From positions 248,001 to 312,000 of the forward strand of contig NZ_JQJJ01000013.1 in NCBI RefSeq assembly GCF_000745475.1: a DNA stretch of 64,000 nucleotides. Reading direction: 5' to 3'. The position numbers and the translations under genes are program-made. The notes beneath the pieces are model-generated. The model saw nothing but the letters and a program-made list of their open reading frames with translations. It ran no database searches and was not told the origin of the DNA. How positions within the stretch are numbered: position 1 is the first letter of the stretch; every line of letters starts with the position of its first letter. Shown one piece after another: positions 27,142 through 36,913 of the stretch. Source of the stretch: Allobosea sp. UNC402CLCol (GTDB lineage: Bacteria; Pseudomonadota; Alphaproteobacteria; Rhizobiales; Beijerinckiaceae).

Positions 27142-27948
27142 ATGCGGCGCTGGCTGTACGGTCTCTCAGGTCTGGCTGCGGCGGCGCTGTGGAGCCAGGC
27201 CGCGCCGAATGCGCAGCCGGCAAATGCGCCGCCCGAGGAGGTCGACGTCGCGCTCGTGCTGGCGGTCGACATTTCCTATTCGATGGATCTCGACGAGCTC
27301 GCCTTGCAGCGCAACGGCTATATCGAGGCCTTCCGCTCCAAGCCGCTGCAGGACGCCATCAGCAATGGCGCGATCGGCAAGATCGCCGTGACCTATTTCG
27401 AATGGGCCGGCGGCAATTTCCAGCACATCGTGCGGCCCTGGAAGATCATCGACGGCCCGGCCGCCGCCAATGCCTTCGCGGAGGAGCTCGGCGAGGCGCC
27501 GACGCGGCGCGGCCGGCGCACCTCGATCTCGGGGGCGATCGATCTCGGCGTGCAACTGCTCGAACAGTCCAACGTCACGGCGATGCGCCGCGTCATCGAC
27601 ATCTCCGGCGACGGCGCCAACAATGACGGGCGCCCCGTCACCGCCGCGCGCGACGAGGCAGGCGCCAAGGGCATCGCCATCAACGGCCTGCCGGTGATGC
27701 TGAAACAGGCGGGCTATTTCGACATCGACAATCTCGACGTCTACTACAAGGACTGCGTCGTCACCGGCATCGGCGCCTTCGTCATCCCGATCCGCGAGAA
27801 GCACCAGTTCGTCGAGGCGACGCGCACCAAGCTCCTGCGCGAGATCGCTGCCGTGCCGCCGGATGCAACGGTCCAGAAGGCGCAGGCCGGCGACCCGTCG
27901 ACCTGCCTTGCCGGGGAACGGCAATGGCGCGACCGGATGGGAAATTGA
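27142..27948 (+). CDS. exported DUF1194 (von Willebrand A-like) protein
   Basis: 268 aa with a signal peptide (MRRWLYGLSGLAAAALWSQA). The mature protein starts a VWA-like domain with VDVALVLAVDISYSMDLDE; DISYS at about 43-47 is a MIDAS-type D-x-S-x-S metal site. Later blocks are KIAVTYFEWAG, RRTSISGAIDLGVQLL, VIDISGDGANNDGRPV and CVVTGIGAFVIP. DUF1194 proteins are widespread in alphaproteobacteria with no known role; the metal-binding surface suggests adhesion or complex assembly outside the cytoplasm. An ATG five codons upstream is the alternative start. Confidence 0.88.
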   Translation: MRRWLYGLSGLAAAALWSQAAPNAQPANAPPEEVDVALVLAVDISYSMDLDELALQRNGYIEAFRSKPLQDAISNGAIGKIAVTYFEWAGGNFQHIVRPWKIIDGPAAANAFAEELGEAPTRRGRRTSISGAIDLGVQLLEQSNVTAMRRVIDISGDGANNDGRPVTAARDEAGAKGIAINGLPVMLKQAGYFDIDNLDVYYKDCVVTGIGAFVIPIREKHQFVEATRTKLLREIAAVPPDATVQKAQAGDPSTCLAGERQWRDRMGN

Positions 27949-27957
27949 GGGTAGGTC

Positions 27958-30462
27958 TCAGGTCCCCCGTGGCTTCGCCCGCGTCGTCGGCAAGGCGGCG
28001 GCGGGGTCGTCGGGCCAGAGATGGCGGGGATAGCGGCCCTTCATCTCCGATTTCACCGCCGCCCATGAGCCGCGCCAGAAACCGGGCAGGTCGCGCGTCA
28101 CCTGGATCGGCCGATGCGCGGGCGAAAGCAATTCGAGGACCAGCGGCACGCGCCCGCCGGCCAGCGCCGGATGGCTCGCCAGCCCATAGAGCTCCTGAAC
28201 GCGCACTGAAATCGTCGGCCCGGCCTCGGCCGCGTAGTCCACGGCGAAAGAGGAGCCGGTCGGGGCGGTGAAATGCGTCGGCGCCTCGGCATCGAGCCGG
28301 CGCTTCAGCTCCCAGGGGACGAGGCCCGCCAGCGCCGAATCGAGATCGGCCGGCTGGATCGCCGCGAGCGAGGCGCGGCCGAGGATATGCGGCGCGAGCC
28401 AGTCTTCGGGATTCTGCGCGAGCCCTTCGTCGGAGAGATCGGGCCAGCCCTGCTCGGCTTCGGCCTTGCGCAGGAAGGCGACACGCTCGCGCAACTGATT
28501 CTGCCCCTTCGTCCAGGGCAGCAGGCCGATGCCCAGCGCGGCGATGCCTTTCGCCAGCGCCCCAGCATTCTCAAGCGTCCCGGCGACGGGCAAGGGGCGT
28601 TCCGCCAAAGCGAGTGCGCCGTAACGGCGCACCGCTCGTACCCGCAAGGCGCGGGCGGCCCGGTCGAAGCTCGCCTCCTCGCGCTCGGTGATGGCGTAGG
28701 GCGCGAGGCCATGGCCGACGAGCATGCCGATTTCCGCTTCGCTGATCGCTGCGGCGGCCATGATCCGGGCCTGCTGCGCCGACCCCGTCATCTCCGCGAC
28801 GACGATGTAAGGTTCGCGCGCCAGGCGCTGCGATGCTTCGAGCGCGCCGCCGCGGCCATTGGCGAGGAGATACTGGCCGGAGCCCGGCGCACGCGCCTTG
28901 GCGACCCGGTCGGGATAGGCGAAGGCGAGCAGGAGGCCGGGCGAGAGCGGCTCGCCCGCCGCAGCCCCGTCTGTCCGGGCATGGCGTTCGGCGGTGCGGG
29001 CCCAGCCCTCCGCCAGACGGCGCATATCGCCGGCCCGGCCGCCGCGCTCGCGGGACAAGCGCTCCAGCCGCTCGGCCAGATCGATCGCATCGCCGCCAAG
29101 GCCGCGCTCGACCAGCACGGCGGCGAGATCGGCGGCGGCGCCGGCTTGCCCGAAGCGGGCGGCGGCCATGACCATACGCGCGAGGCGGGGCGGCAAGGGC
29201 AGGGCCTGCAAGGCGCGACCGTCCGGCGTGATGCGCCCATCCGCATCGAGCGCGCCGACCGCCTCCAGAAGACCGCGCGCCTCCTTGAGGGCGGGCGCGG
29301 GCGGCGGATCGAGGAAGGCCAGCGTCGTCGGGTCGGCGACGCCCCAGGCGGCGCAGTCGAGCAACAACGGGCTCAGATCGGCGGACAGGATTTCAGGCCG
29401 GGCGAAGGGTTCGAGCGCGCCCGTCGCGGCCTCCTCCCAGAGCCGGTAGCAGATTCCCGGCTCTGTGCGGCCGGCGCGGCCACGGCGCTGGTCAGCGGCA
29501 GCGCGGCTGACGCGGCGCGTCTCCAGTCGCGTCACGCCGATATCGGGCTCGTAGACGGGCACGCGGGCGAGGCCGGAATCGATCACGACGCGTACGCCCT
29601 CGATGGTCAGCGACGTCTCGGCGATCGCCGTGGCGAGCACGACCTTGCGCCTGCCCGCAGGCGCCGGCAGCACGGCCCGGTCCTGCTCGCGCTGGTCAAG
29701 CGCGCCATAGAGCGGAGCGATCTCGACAGCTGGATCGCGCAGCCTTTCGCGCAGGCGCTCCTCGACGCGGCGGATCTCGCCCTGCCCCGGCAGGAAGACG
29801 AGCTGCGAGCCGGGTTGCTCGTTCAGCGCCAGCAGCACGGTTTCGGTAACCTGATCCTCGATGCGCTTCAGCGGATCGCGGCCGCGATAGCGCGTCTCGA
29901 CAGGATAGGCGCGGCCCTCGCTCTCGATCACCGGCGCATCGCCGAGCAGCCTCGCGACGCGGGCGCCGTCGAGCGTCGCGGACATGACGAGGATGCGCAG
30001 ATCCTCGCGCAGGCCGCCCTGGGCGTCGAGCGCCAGCGCCAGGCCGAAATCGGCGTCGAGCGAACGCTCGTGGAATTCGTCGAAGAGCACGGCCGCGACG
30101 CCGTCCAGCGCGGGATCATCGAGGATCATCCGGGCGAAGACGCCCTCGGTCACGACCTCGATGCGCGTCTTCGGACCGATCCTAGAGCCGAGGCGCACGC
30201 GCAGACCGACCGTCTCGCCGACCTGCTCGCCGAGCGTCTGGGCCATCCGGTTCGCCGCGCCGCGCGCCGCCAGACGGCGCGGTTCGAGCAGGATGAGCTT
30301 GCCGCCTTTCGTCCAGGGTTCGTCCAGCAGGGCGAGCGGCACGCGCGTGGTCTTGCCGGCGCCGGGCGGAGCGACCAGCACGGCATTCGGCCGTGCGCGC
30401 AAGGATGCGGCGAGGTCGTCGAGGACGGCATCGATGGGCAGGGCTTGATCGAAGGCGCGCAT
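27958..30462 (-). CDS. hrpB: ATP-dependent helicase HrpB (DEAH-box)
   Basis: 834 aa, the usual HrpB length. Walker A VAPPGAGKTT lies at about 30-39, motif II LFDEFHERSLDADF near 128-131 (DEFH), motif III VMSATLDGARV, and LVFLPGQGEIRRVEERL with QRRGRAGRTEPGICYRLW in the second RecA domain. The C-terminal part ends in the HrpB-specific YPRHLWPDDPAAALPTTR block. The HrpB branch of DEAH/RHA helicases is common in proteobacteria, but its substrate is not established. It converges on the DUF1194 gene with nine bases between. The start is MRAFDQALPID. Confidence 0.94.
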   Translation of the reverse strand: MRAFDQALPIDAVLDDLAASLRARPNAVLVAPPGAGKTTRVPLALLDEPWTKGGKLILLEPRRLAARGAANRMAQTLGEQVGETVGLRVRLGSRIGPKTRIEVVTEGVFARMILDDPALDGVAAVLFDEFHERSLDADFGLALALDAQGGLREDLRILVMSATLDGARVARLLGDAPVIESEGRAYPVETRYRGRDPLKRIEDQVTETVLLALNEQPGSQLVFLPGQGEIRRVEERLRERLRDPAVEIAPLYGALDQREQDRAVLPAPAGRRKVVLATAIAETSLTIEGVRVVIDSGLARVPVYEPDIGVTRLETRRVSRAAADQRRGRAGRTEPGICYRLWEEAATGALEPFARPEILSADLSPLLLDCAAWGVADPTTLAFLDPPPAPALKEARGLLEAVGALDADGRITPDGRALQALPLPPRLARMVMAAARFGQAGAAADLAAVLVERGLGGDAIDLAERLERLSRERGGRAGDMRRLAEGWARTAERHARTDGAAAGEPLSPGLLLAFAYPDRVAKARAPGSGQYLLANGRGGALEASQRLAREPYIVVAEMTGSAQQARIMAAAAISEAEIGMLVGHGLAPYAITEREEASFDRAARALRVRAVRRYGALALAERPLPVAGTLENAGALAKGIAALGIGLLPWTKGQNQLRERVAFLRKAEAEQGWPDLSDEGLAQNPEDWLAPHILGRASLAAIQPADLDSALAGLVPWELKRRLDAEAPTHFTAPTGSSFAVDYAAEAGPTISVRVQELYGLASHPALAGGRVPLVLELLSPAHRPIQVTRDLPGFWRGSWAAVKSEMKGRYPRHLWPDDPAAALPTTRAKPRGT

Positions 30463-30526
30463 GTCCGGCCGATGTGGCGCAGCCGCGGCCCGCACGCAAG
30501 CGGATCGCAGCTTCCGGCCCGCAGGA

Positions 30527-31408
30527 TCAATCCGCAGCACGGTCCTGACGGCGCGCGAAGAAGCTCACCATGGTCTCGACGAGCTCGCGCGGACGTTCTT
30601 CCGGCACATAATGCCCGCAATCCTTGATGATGGCACCCTCGGGCTCCGTCGCGACGCGTTTCATCGTGTTCAGGGCTGCCTCGCCATAGCCATGGTCGCC
30701 ACCCACGGCCAGCACCGGACAGAGCAGGGGCGATGCGCCGAGCCTGAGATTGTCGTCCCGGTCCTGGGGGATCAAGGCGCGGTAATGCGCGAACATTCCC
30801 CGAAGGCCACCCGGCGCGGCCGCCGCGCGGGCGTAATGGCCGATATCCTCCTCGGTGATGCTCGTCGGATCGAAAGTGCCCACGTTCTCGCGGCGGATCA
30901 TCGCCTTGATGAAGAGATGCTCCCGGCCGCGCACGAGTTCCTCGGCAATGTCCCCGGCGCGGTTGAAACCAAAATGCCAGCTTCCGCCATTTGCCACATC
31001 CATCGCCCGTTCCTGCCCGAAGCCGGGCAGGCCCGATTCGATGAAGACGAGCCCGCGCGTCCGCCGGGGCCAGTTGGCCGCGAGCGGATAGGCGACCTGG
31101 CCGCCGAGATCGTGACCGACGATCCAGGCCGTCGCGATGCCGAGACGATCGAACATCGCCACCAGGTCACTCGCCACGACCAGCTTGGAATGAATGCCTT
31201 CCGGCTTGCTGCTGTCACCGAAACCACGCAGATCCGGAGCAATGACGCGAAACCCCGCTGCCGCAAGCAGGGGAATGACCTTGCGCCAGGCGTGGGAGGT
31301 CTGCGGCCAACCATGCAACAGCAGCACGGTCTCCCCGTGCTCGGGCCCGGCGAAAACCGCATGCAGACGTAAGTCCGCCGCGATGCGGATGGTGCGATGT
31401 TCGAGCAT
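30527..31408 (-). CDS. alpha/beta hydrolase, epoxide-hydrolase-like
   Basis: 293 aa. The oxyanion-hole motif [10 protein letters not shown] (about 32-41) and the nucleophile Asp100 in [10 protein letters not shown] are typical of epoxide hydrolases and haloacid/fluoroacetate dehalogenases rather than Ser esterases. The closing GHYVPEERP supplies the catalytic His. WHFGFN in the cap domain also resembles that group. The substrate is unknown. It starts 64 bases upstream of hrpB on the same strand and is divergent from trp[19 protein letters not shown] is taken as start; 23 further codons are open upstream. Confidence 0.85.
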   Translation of the reverse strand: MLEHRTIRIAADLRLHAVFAGPEHGETVLLLHGWPQTSHAWRKVIPLLAAAGFRVIAPDLRGFGDSSKPEGIHSKLVVASDLVAMFDRLGIATAWIVGHDLGGQVAYPLAANWPRRTRGLVFIESGLPGFGQERAMDVANGGSWHFGFNRAGDIAEELVRGREHLFIKAMIRRENVGTFDPTSITEEDIGHYARAAAAPGGLRGMFAHYRALIPQDRDDNLRLGASPLLCPVLAVGGDHGYGEAALNTMKRVATEPEGAIIKDCGHYVPEERPRELVETMVSFFARRQDRAAD

Positions 31409-31564
31409 GATGGAAACGACGTGATCCGGCCTTGTGGCGCCCTCCCCCAAGCGATCATGCGCGCCAGCCGAAAGCAAGGCTGCGCCCCCGGATCCGGCAT
31501 GCGGCGAGGTGAGGGCGAGAGAGCCACTCGCCAGCCCGCGCGCGTCATGCTAACCGCTGACCTC

Positions 31565-32410
31565 ATGACTGAGACCGGCCAGACCCGCATCCAGAACCGC
31601 TTCCAGACCTGCGCCCGCGAGGGGCGGGCTGCGCTCGTGACCTTCGTCACGGCAGGCGACCCCGATTTCGAGACCGCGAGCGCCATTCTCGCCGCCCTCC
31701 CCGCGGCCGGCGCCGATGTGATCGAGCTCGGCGTGCCCTTCACGGATCCGATGGCGGACGGCGTGCCGGTCCAGCTCGCCGGGCAGCGCGCGCTCAAGGC
31801 CGGGCAGACCTTGCGCAAGACGCTCGCCATGGTCGAGAGCTTCCGCAAGGCCGGCCATGACACGCCGATCGTGCTGATGGGCTACTACAATCCGATCTGG
31901 GTCTATGGCGTCGAGGCCTTCCTGGCCGAGGCGCGCCGTGTCGGTGTCGACGGGCTGATCGTGGTCGACCTGCCGCCGGAGGAGGATTCCGAGCTCTGCC
32001 TGCCGGCGCTCAAGGCCGGCGTCTCCTTCATCCGCCTGGCCACGCCGACGACCGACGACAAGCGCCTGCCCAAGGTGCTGCAGAACACTTCGGGCTTCGT
32101 CTACTACGTCTCGATGACCGGCGTGACCGGCGGCGCCATCGCCGATTACGGCGCGGTGGGCGATGCCGTCACCCGCATCAAGCGCCACACCGGCCTGCCC
32201 GTCGCGGTCGGCTTCGGCGTGAAGACCGCGACTGACGCCGCCACCATCGCCAAGAGCGCGGACGGCGTCGTCGTCGGTTCGGCGCTTGTGGAGCGCGTCC
32301 GACTTTCGCTCGACGCCGAGGGCAAGGCCACGGAAAAGACCGTTTCGGCTGTCACCTCGCTGGTCGCCGAACTCGCGCAAGGCGTGCGCTCGGTGGCGAA
32401 GGCCGCGTGA
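31565..32410 (+). CDS. trpA: tryptophan synthase alpha chain TrpA
   Basis: 281 aa (beta/alpha)8 barrel that cleaves indole-3-glycerol phosphate to indole, which passes to Trp[15 protein letters not shown], the catalytic Glu in [19 protein letters not shown] and the Asp of the same block, [24 protein letters not shown] and [12 protein letters not shown] are all present. Neither trpF nor trpB precedes it, although trpF-trpB-trpA runs are frequent in relatives; here an unrelated hydrolase is divergent. An ATG at 31547 would add six residues. accD follows after 94 bases. Confidence 0.96.
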   Translation: MTETGQTRIQNRFQTCAREGRAALVTFVTAGDPDFETASAILAALPAAGADVIELGVPFTDPMADGVPVQLAGQRALKAGQTLRKTLAMVESFRKAGHDTPIVLMGYYNPIWVYGVEAFLAEARRVGVDGLIVVDLPPEEDSELCLPALKAGVSFIRLATPTTDDKRLPKVLQNTSGFVYYVSMTGVTGGAIADYGAVGDAVTRIKRHTGLPVAVGFGVKTATDAATIAKSADGVVVGSALVERVRLSLDAEGKATEKTVSAVTSLVAELAQGVRSVAKAA

Positions 32411-32504
32411 ACGGGCTTGCACGCCGGGCCTTTGCCGGCGAAAAGCCAATCCCCATCTCTCGCCTGACGGCGCATGCCGCCGAAGGCCCATCAGGGATGA
32501 TCCG

Positions 32505-33413
32505 ATGAACTGGATTTCCGAAGTCGTCCGGCCGCGCATCAAGACGCTGTTCAAGCGCGAGACACCGGAGAATCTCTGGATCAAATGCCCGGATTCCGGG
32601 CAGATGGTCTTCCATAAGGATGTCGAGGCCAATGGCTACGTCATCCCCGGCTCCGAGCATCATATGCGCGTCACCGCGCCGGAGCGGCTGCGGCTGACCT
32701 TCGACGAAGGCAAGTGGCTCGACGTCGCGCTGCCTGAGGTCGCGATCGACCCGCTCAAGTTCCGCGACGAGAAGCGCTATGTCGACCGGCTGAAGGATGC
32801 CCGCGCCAAGACCGGCGCACAGGACGCCTTCAAGGTCGGCTATGGCCGGGTCAAGGGCCTGCCGATGACCATCGCCGCGCAGGATTTCCACTTCATGGGC
32901 GGTTCGCTCGGTATGGCGGCCGGCGAGGCCTTCATCAAGGGCGCAGAGACGGCCCTTGAGAAGAAGACGCCCTATGTCGTCTTCGCGGCTTCCGGCGGAG
33001 CGCGCATGCAGGAAGGCATCCTCTCGCTGATGCAATTGCCGCGCACCACCGTTGCGATCCGGCGCCTGCGCGCGGCAGGCCTGCCCTATTTCGTGGTGCT
33101 GACCAATCCGACCACCGGCGGCGTCACCGCCTCCTACGCGATGCTCGGCGATATCCACATCGCGGAGCCCGGCGCGCTGATCGGCTTCGCCGGGCCGCGC
33201 GTGATCGAGCAGACGATCCGCGAAAAGCTGCCGGACGGCTTCCAGCGCTCGGAATATCTCAAGGACCACGGCATGGTCGACATGGTCGTGCATCGCCGCG
33301 ACCTGCCGGAGACGCTCTCGCGCCTCGGCCGCCTGCTGATGAAGCAGCCCGCGGGCGAAGCCGGCAAAGCTGCACCGGCTCTGCCGCCGCAGCCGGTCGC
33401 CGAGGCGGTCTGA
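32505..33413 (+). CDS. accD: acetyl-CoA carboxylase carboxyltransferase beta subunit AccD
   Basis: 302 aa. It transfers CO2 from biotin to acetyl-CoA to make malonyl-CoA, with Acc[56 protein letters not shown] and [16 protein letters not shown] are the crotonase-fold core. The N-terminal zinc ribbon of E. coli AccD (four Cys) is reduced to one Cys ([13 protein letters not shown]), as I recall for other alphaproteobacteria. The C-terminus is a short Ala/Pro tail. The trpA-accD-folC order is conserved in Hyphomicrobiales. Confidence 0.96.
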   Translation: MNWISEVVRPRIKTLFKRETPENLWIKCPDSGQMVFHKDVEANGYVIPGSEHHMRVTAPERLRLTFDEGKWLDVALPEVAIDPLKFRDEKRYVDRLKDARAKTGAQDAFKVGYGRVKGLPMTIAAQDFHFMGGSLGMAAGEAFIKGAETALEKKTPYVVFAASGGARMQEGILSLMQLPRTTVAIRRLRAAGLPYFVVLTNPTTGGVTASYAMLGDIHIAEPGALIGFAGPRVIEQTIREKLPDGFQRSEYLKDHGMVDMVVHRRDLPETLSRLGRLLMKQPAGEAGKAAPALPPQPVAEAV

Positions 33414-33441
33414 GGCTCGTTCGACCAAGGGCGCGCGCATC

Positions 33442-34764
33442 ATGGGGTCTTCCGACACGCTGCTCGCGCGCTTCATGGCGCTGCATCCCAAGCTGATCGA
33501 CCTTTCGCTCGGCCGCATCCTCACCCTGCTGGAACGGCTGGGCGATCCCCAGAAAAAGCTGCCGCCGGTGATCCATGTCGCCGGCACCAACGGCAAGGGC
33601 TCGACCATCGCCTTCATGCGGGCGATCCTCGAGGCGGCGGGCCTGTCGGTGCATGTCTACATCTCGCCGCATCTGGTGCGCTTCCATGAGCGCATCCGGC
33701 TGGGCGCGCCCGGCGGCGGGCGCTTCGTGGAAGAGAACACGCTGGTCGAGGCGCTGGAGCGCTGCGAGGCCGTCAATGCCGGCGATCCCATCACCTTCTT
33801 CGAGATGACGACGGCCGCGGGGCTGCTGCTCTTCGCCGAACATCCGGCCGACGTGCTGCTGCTGGAGGTCGGACTCGGCGGTCGCTTCGACGCCACCAAC
33901 GTCATCGCCCACCCGGCCTGCACGGTGGTGACGCCAGTCTCGCTCGACCATTCCGAATATCTCGGCGACACCGTGACCAAGATCGCGGGCGAGAAGGCCG
34001 GCATCTTCAAGCGCGGCGCCCCGGCCGTGATCGCGCCGCAGGAGCCCGAGCCGACCGCGGTTCTCGAAGCCGCCGCCGAACGGGCCGGCGCCTCGAAGAT
34101 CCTGATCGGCGCGCAGGACTTCAACGTCCACGAAGCCGGCGGGCGACTGGTCTACGAGGATCAGGACGGTCTGCTCGACCTGCCGCTGCCGCGTCTCGCC
34201 GGGCGCCACCAGCACATCAATGCCGGCACGGCGATCGCGGCCCTGCGCGCCGCCGGCTATGGCGGGCTGCCCACACGCGCCTTCGAGGACGGCATGCGCA
34301 ACGCCGACTGGCCGGCGCGCTTGCAGCGGCTGGCACGGGGACATCTCGCCGCGCTGGTGCCGGAACGCGCCGAGCTCTGGCTCGATGGCGGACACAATCC
34401 CGATGGCGGGCGCGTGCTGGCGCAGGCCATGGCCGATCTCGCCGACCGCAACCCGGCGCCGCTGGTGATGATCGCGGGCCTGCTCTCGACCAAGGACGCC
34501 GCTGCCACGCTCGGCCATTTCAAGGGCCTGGCCCAGATGCTCTACGCCGTGCCGATCCAGAACTCGCTCGCCGCCCGCCCGGCCGAGGAGGTCGCGGAGG
34601 CCGCGCGCGGCGCGGGCCTGCCGGCCGAGACCGCCAGCTCCGTCGAGCAGGCGCTGCGAACGATCGCCGCCGGCGATTGGCCCGCGCCGCCGCGCATCCT
34701 GATCTGCGGCTCGCTCTATCTGGCCGGCGAGGTGCTTTCGGCCAATGGCACGCTGCCAGCTTGA
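33442..34764 (+). CDS. folC: bifunctional dihydrofolate/folylpolyglutamate synthase FolC
   Basis: 440 aa Mur-ligase-like enzyme adding glutamate to dihydropteroate and folates. The ATP-binding loop is VAGTNGKGSTIAFMRAIL (about residues 49-66); further marks are YISPHLVRFHERI, FFEMTTAAGLLLFAE, LLEVGLGGRFDATNVI, AGRHQHINAGTAIAAL and WLDGGHNPDGG. It starts 28 bases after accD and probably shares its transcript. Confidence 0.95.
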   Translation: MGSSDTLLARFMALHPKLIDLSLGRILTLLERLGDPQKKLPPVIHVAGTNGKGSTIAFMRAILEAAGLSVHVYISPHLVRFHERIRLGAPGGGRFVEENTLVEALERCEAVNAGDPITFFEMTTAAGLLLFAEHPADVLLLEVGLGGRFDATNVIAHPACTVVTPVSLDHSEYLGDTVTKIAGEKAGIFKRGAPAVIAPQEPEPTAVLEAAAERAGASKILIGAQDFNVHEAGGRLVYEDQDGLLDLPLPRLAGRHQHINAGTAIAALRAAGYGGLPTRAFEDGMRNADWPARLQRLARGHLAALVPERAELWLDGGHNPDGGRVLAQAMADLADRNPAPLVMIAGLLSTKDAAATLGHFKGLAQMLYAVPIQNSLAARPAEEVAEAARGAGLPAETASSVEQALRTIAAGDWPAPPRILICGSLYLAGEVLSANGTLPA

Positions 34765-34812
34765 GCCGCCACAGGGGAAGGTCGGCCCTGCACTGCCGCT
34801 GAGGAAACATCC

Positions 34813-35232
34813 ATGCCCATTCCCGGTCTGACGATCCTGGCCGCGACATTTCTCTGCGGCCTGCTCGGCGGTTGCGTCACCTCCGGCGGCACGACCGCGT
34901 CCGAGGAAGGCGCCGAACGCGTGGCGGCCGGCAAGCCGACCTTCCTGCGGCAGACCTATATGACGATGGACGAGCACTGCCGACCGGTGAAGCGCCCGTC
35001 CGGCGTGCTGACCGAGCCGCCCGTTCACGGCAAGGTCCGGATGGCGACGAAAAACGCCAAGGCCGAATACGGGCCGGGAGACCATCAGCACTGCGACGGC
35101 AAGCTCGGCCCCTCGCTCGCCTTCGAGTACACGGGACGGCCGGGTTATCGCGGCCCGGACAGCTTCGGCGTACGCGTGCGCTACAATGACGGCGAGATCC
35201 GCCAGGCGCGGTTCAAGGTCGAGGTCTACTGA
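34813..35232 (+). CDS. lipoprotein of unknown function
   Basis: 139 aa. The signal peptide ends in the lipobox LLGGC (Cys near residue 22), so it is probably lipid-anchored. The mature chain has a basic, Gly-rich beta-sandwich look in its second half: SLAFEYTGRPGYRGPDSFGV followed by RVRYNDGEIRQARFKVEVY, similar to Ig-like cadherin-type strands in surface proteins. No named family is recognised. It lies 48 bases after folC and 20 bases before the aldo/keto reductase. Confidence 0.75.
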   Translation: MPIPGLTILAATFLCGLLGGCVTSGGTTASEEGAERVAAGKPTFLRQTYMTMDEHCRPVKRPSGVLTEPPVHGKVRMATKNAKAEYGPGDHQHCDGKLGPSLAFEYTGRPGYRGPDSFGVRVRYNDGEIRQARFKVEVY

Positions 35233-35252
35233 ACAGCGAAAGGCGGTCCCCC

Positions 35253-36095
35253 ATGCAGCGCAGCTTCGGAGCCGGCGGACCGGCCGTTTCCACCATTGGC
35301 CAGGGCAGCTGGTATATCGAGCAGGGTGACCGGCGCGCGGCCATCGCGGCGCTCAGGCGCGGGCTCGATCTCGGGCTGAGCCATATCGACACCGCCGAAA
35401 TGTATGGCGACGGCCGTTCCGAGGCGATCATCGGCGAGGCCATCGCCGGGCGGCGCGATGAGGTCTTCCTCGTCTCGAAGGTGCTGCCGCACAACGCCTC
35501 GCGGCAGGGCGTGCGCGCCGCCTGCGAGCGCTCGCTGCAACATCTGAAGACCGACCGGCTCGACTGCTACCTGCTGCACTGGCGCGGGCCGCATCCCCTG
35601 GCGGAGACCTTCGCTGCCTTCGAGGCGCTGAAGCAGGAGGGCAAGATCCTGTCCTGGGGTGTCAGCAATTTCGACGAGGACGATCTCGACGAGGCGCTGG
35701 CCGCCGCCGGCAAGGGCAAGATCGCCTGCAACCAGGTGCTCTATTACCTGCGCGAGCGCGCCATCGAGCACGCCGTCATTCCGTGGTGCGAGCGGCACGG
35801 CGTCGCCGTCACCGCCTACAGCCCCTTCGGCCATCACGACTTTCCGGAACCGGGCAGCGCGCAGGGCAAGGTGCTGGCCGAGATCGCGCAAGCGCATGGC
35901 GCAACGCCCCGGCAAGTCGCGCTCGCCTTCCTGACGCGAAGGCCCGCCGTCTTCGCCATCCCGAAGGCCGGCAGCGTCGCCCATGTCGAGGACAATGCCG
36001 GCGCGCTGAATCTCACCCTGTCGGAAAGCGACGTCGCCCGGATCGATGCCGCCTTCCCGCGCGGGCGCAAACCATCCTCGTTGCCGATGATCTGA
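35253..36095 (+). CDS. aldo/keto reductase
   Basis: 280 aa NADPH-dependent oxidoreductase of the AKR (beta/alpha)8 family. The tetrad Asp46, Tyr51, Lys76 and His109 is intact (IDTAEMYGDG, LVSKVLPHN, DCYLLHWRG). Cofactor-binding elements WGVSNFDEDDL and VFAIPKAGSVAHVEDNAGAL are also visible. The substrate is unknown; the group resembles YafB/DkgB-like soil-bacterial reductases. It begins 20 bases after the lipoprotein gene. Confidence 0.92.
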   Translation: MQRSFGAGGPAVSTIGQGSWYIEQGDRRAAIAALRRGLDLGLSHIDTAEMYGDGRSEAIIGEAIAGRRDEVFLVSKVLPHNASRQGVRAACERSLQHLKTDRLDCYLLHWRGPHPLAETFAAFEALKQEGKILSWGVSNFDEDDLDEALAAAGKGKIACNQVLYYLRERAIEHAVIPWCERHGVAVTAYSPFGHHDFPEPGSAQGKVLAEIAQAHGATPRQVALAFLTRRPAVFAIPKAGSVAHVEDNAGALNLTLSESDVARIDAAFPRGRKPSSLPMI

Positions 36096-36229
36096 GGGCG
36101 CTGGAAACCACGATCCGCCTTATCGCTTTACAGGCCTGCCTGCCCGCGCTTTCCTAGAGTCAAGGGCAAGGCCGTCACAGAGCCCGCGAACGCCCGCTCG
36201 ACAGTTGTTGCGTTTTCGGAGTCTCGGCC

Positions 36230-36913
36230 ATGCGTCGCTTTCTCGGCATTCTTGCCGTTCTGTTCCTGTCCGTTTTCGGTGCCGCCAAAGCCCAGGCCGG
36301 CGTCGATGTGAAGGTCGACATCGCCGCGCAGCGGATGACGGTGACCGCTCCCAATGGCGAGACCTATGACTGGAAGATCTCGTCAGGGCGAACCGGCTTC
36401 CGCTCGCCGAACGGCGTCTACCGGCCGACGCGCCTCGAAAAGAACTGGTACTCGCGCAAATATGGCGGCGCGATGCCCCATGCCGTGTTCTTCCGCGGCG
36501 GCTATGCCATCCACGGCACGACCTCGATCGCCGCGCTCGGCCGCCCGGCCTCGCATGGCTGCATCCGGCTGCATCCGGCCAACGCCGCGAAGCTCTTCGC
36601 GCTGGTGAAGAAATACGGCGCGAGCCAGACGCGCATCGCGCTCAACGGCGCCGCGCCCGACAATCTCTCGCGCTTCGCCAAGGCCTCCACGCACAAGGCC
36701 AAGGCCGCCCATGTCGCCAAGCTCGGCGGCAGCAAGGCGAAGGTCGCCAAGGCCAAGACGCAGCGCAGCCCGGCCGTTGCCACGGCGCGGCAGGGCGGGA
36801 GCCATGGCTGGGAAGCGGCACGCGGCCAGATCATGCTGCGGCCCGCCATCCCCGCCGACGCCTATGGCTATCAGCCCTATTATCCGAGCGGCTACGGTTA
36901 CGGCTGGCGTTGA
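36230..36913 (+). CDS. L,D-transpeptidase (YkuD domain) with basic and Tyr/Gly-rich tail
   Basis: 227 aa with a signal peptide (AVLFLSVFGAAKAQAG). The YkuD catalytic core spans about residues 25-135, with YAIHGTTSIAALGRPASHGC and the nucleophile Cys111 in SHGCIRLHP. These enzymes form 3-3 peptidoglycan cross-links or attach outer-membrane proteins to peptidoglycan. After the core comes a Lys/Ala-rich stretch (STHKAKAAHVAKLGGSKAKV) and an aromatic end rich in Tyr and Gly (GYQPYYPSGYGYGWR). The tail is unusual and could bind cell-wall polymer. The last 16 bases overlap the convergent aldose epimerase gene. Confidence 0.9.
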   Translation: MRRFLGILAVLFLSVFGAAKAQAGVDVKVDIAAQRMTVTAPNGETYDWKISSGRTGFRSPNGVYRPTRLEKNWYSRKYGGAMPHAVFFRGGYAIHGTTSIAALGRPASHGCIRLHPANAAKLFALVKKYGASQTRIALNGAAPDNLSRFAKASTHKAKAAHVAKLGGSKAKVAKAKTQRSPAVATARQGGSHGWEAARGQIMLRPAIPADAYGYQPYYPSGYGYGWR

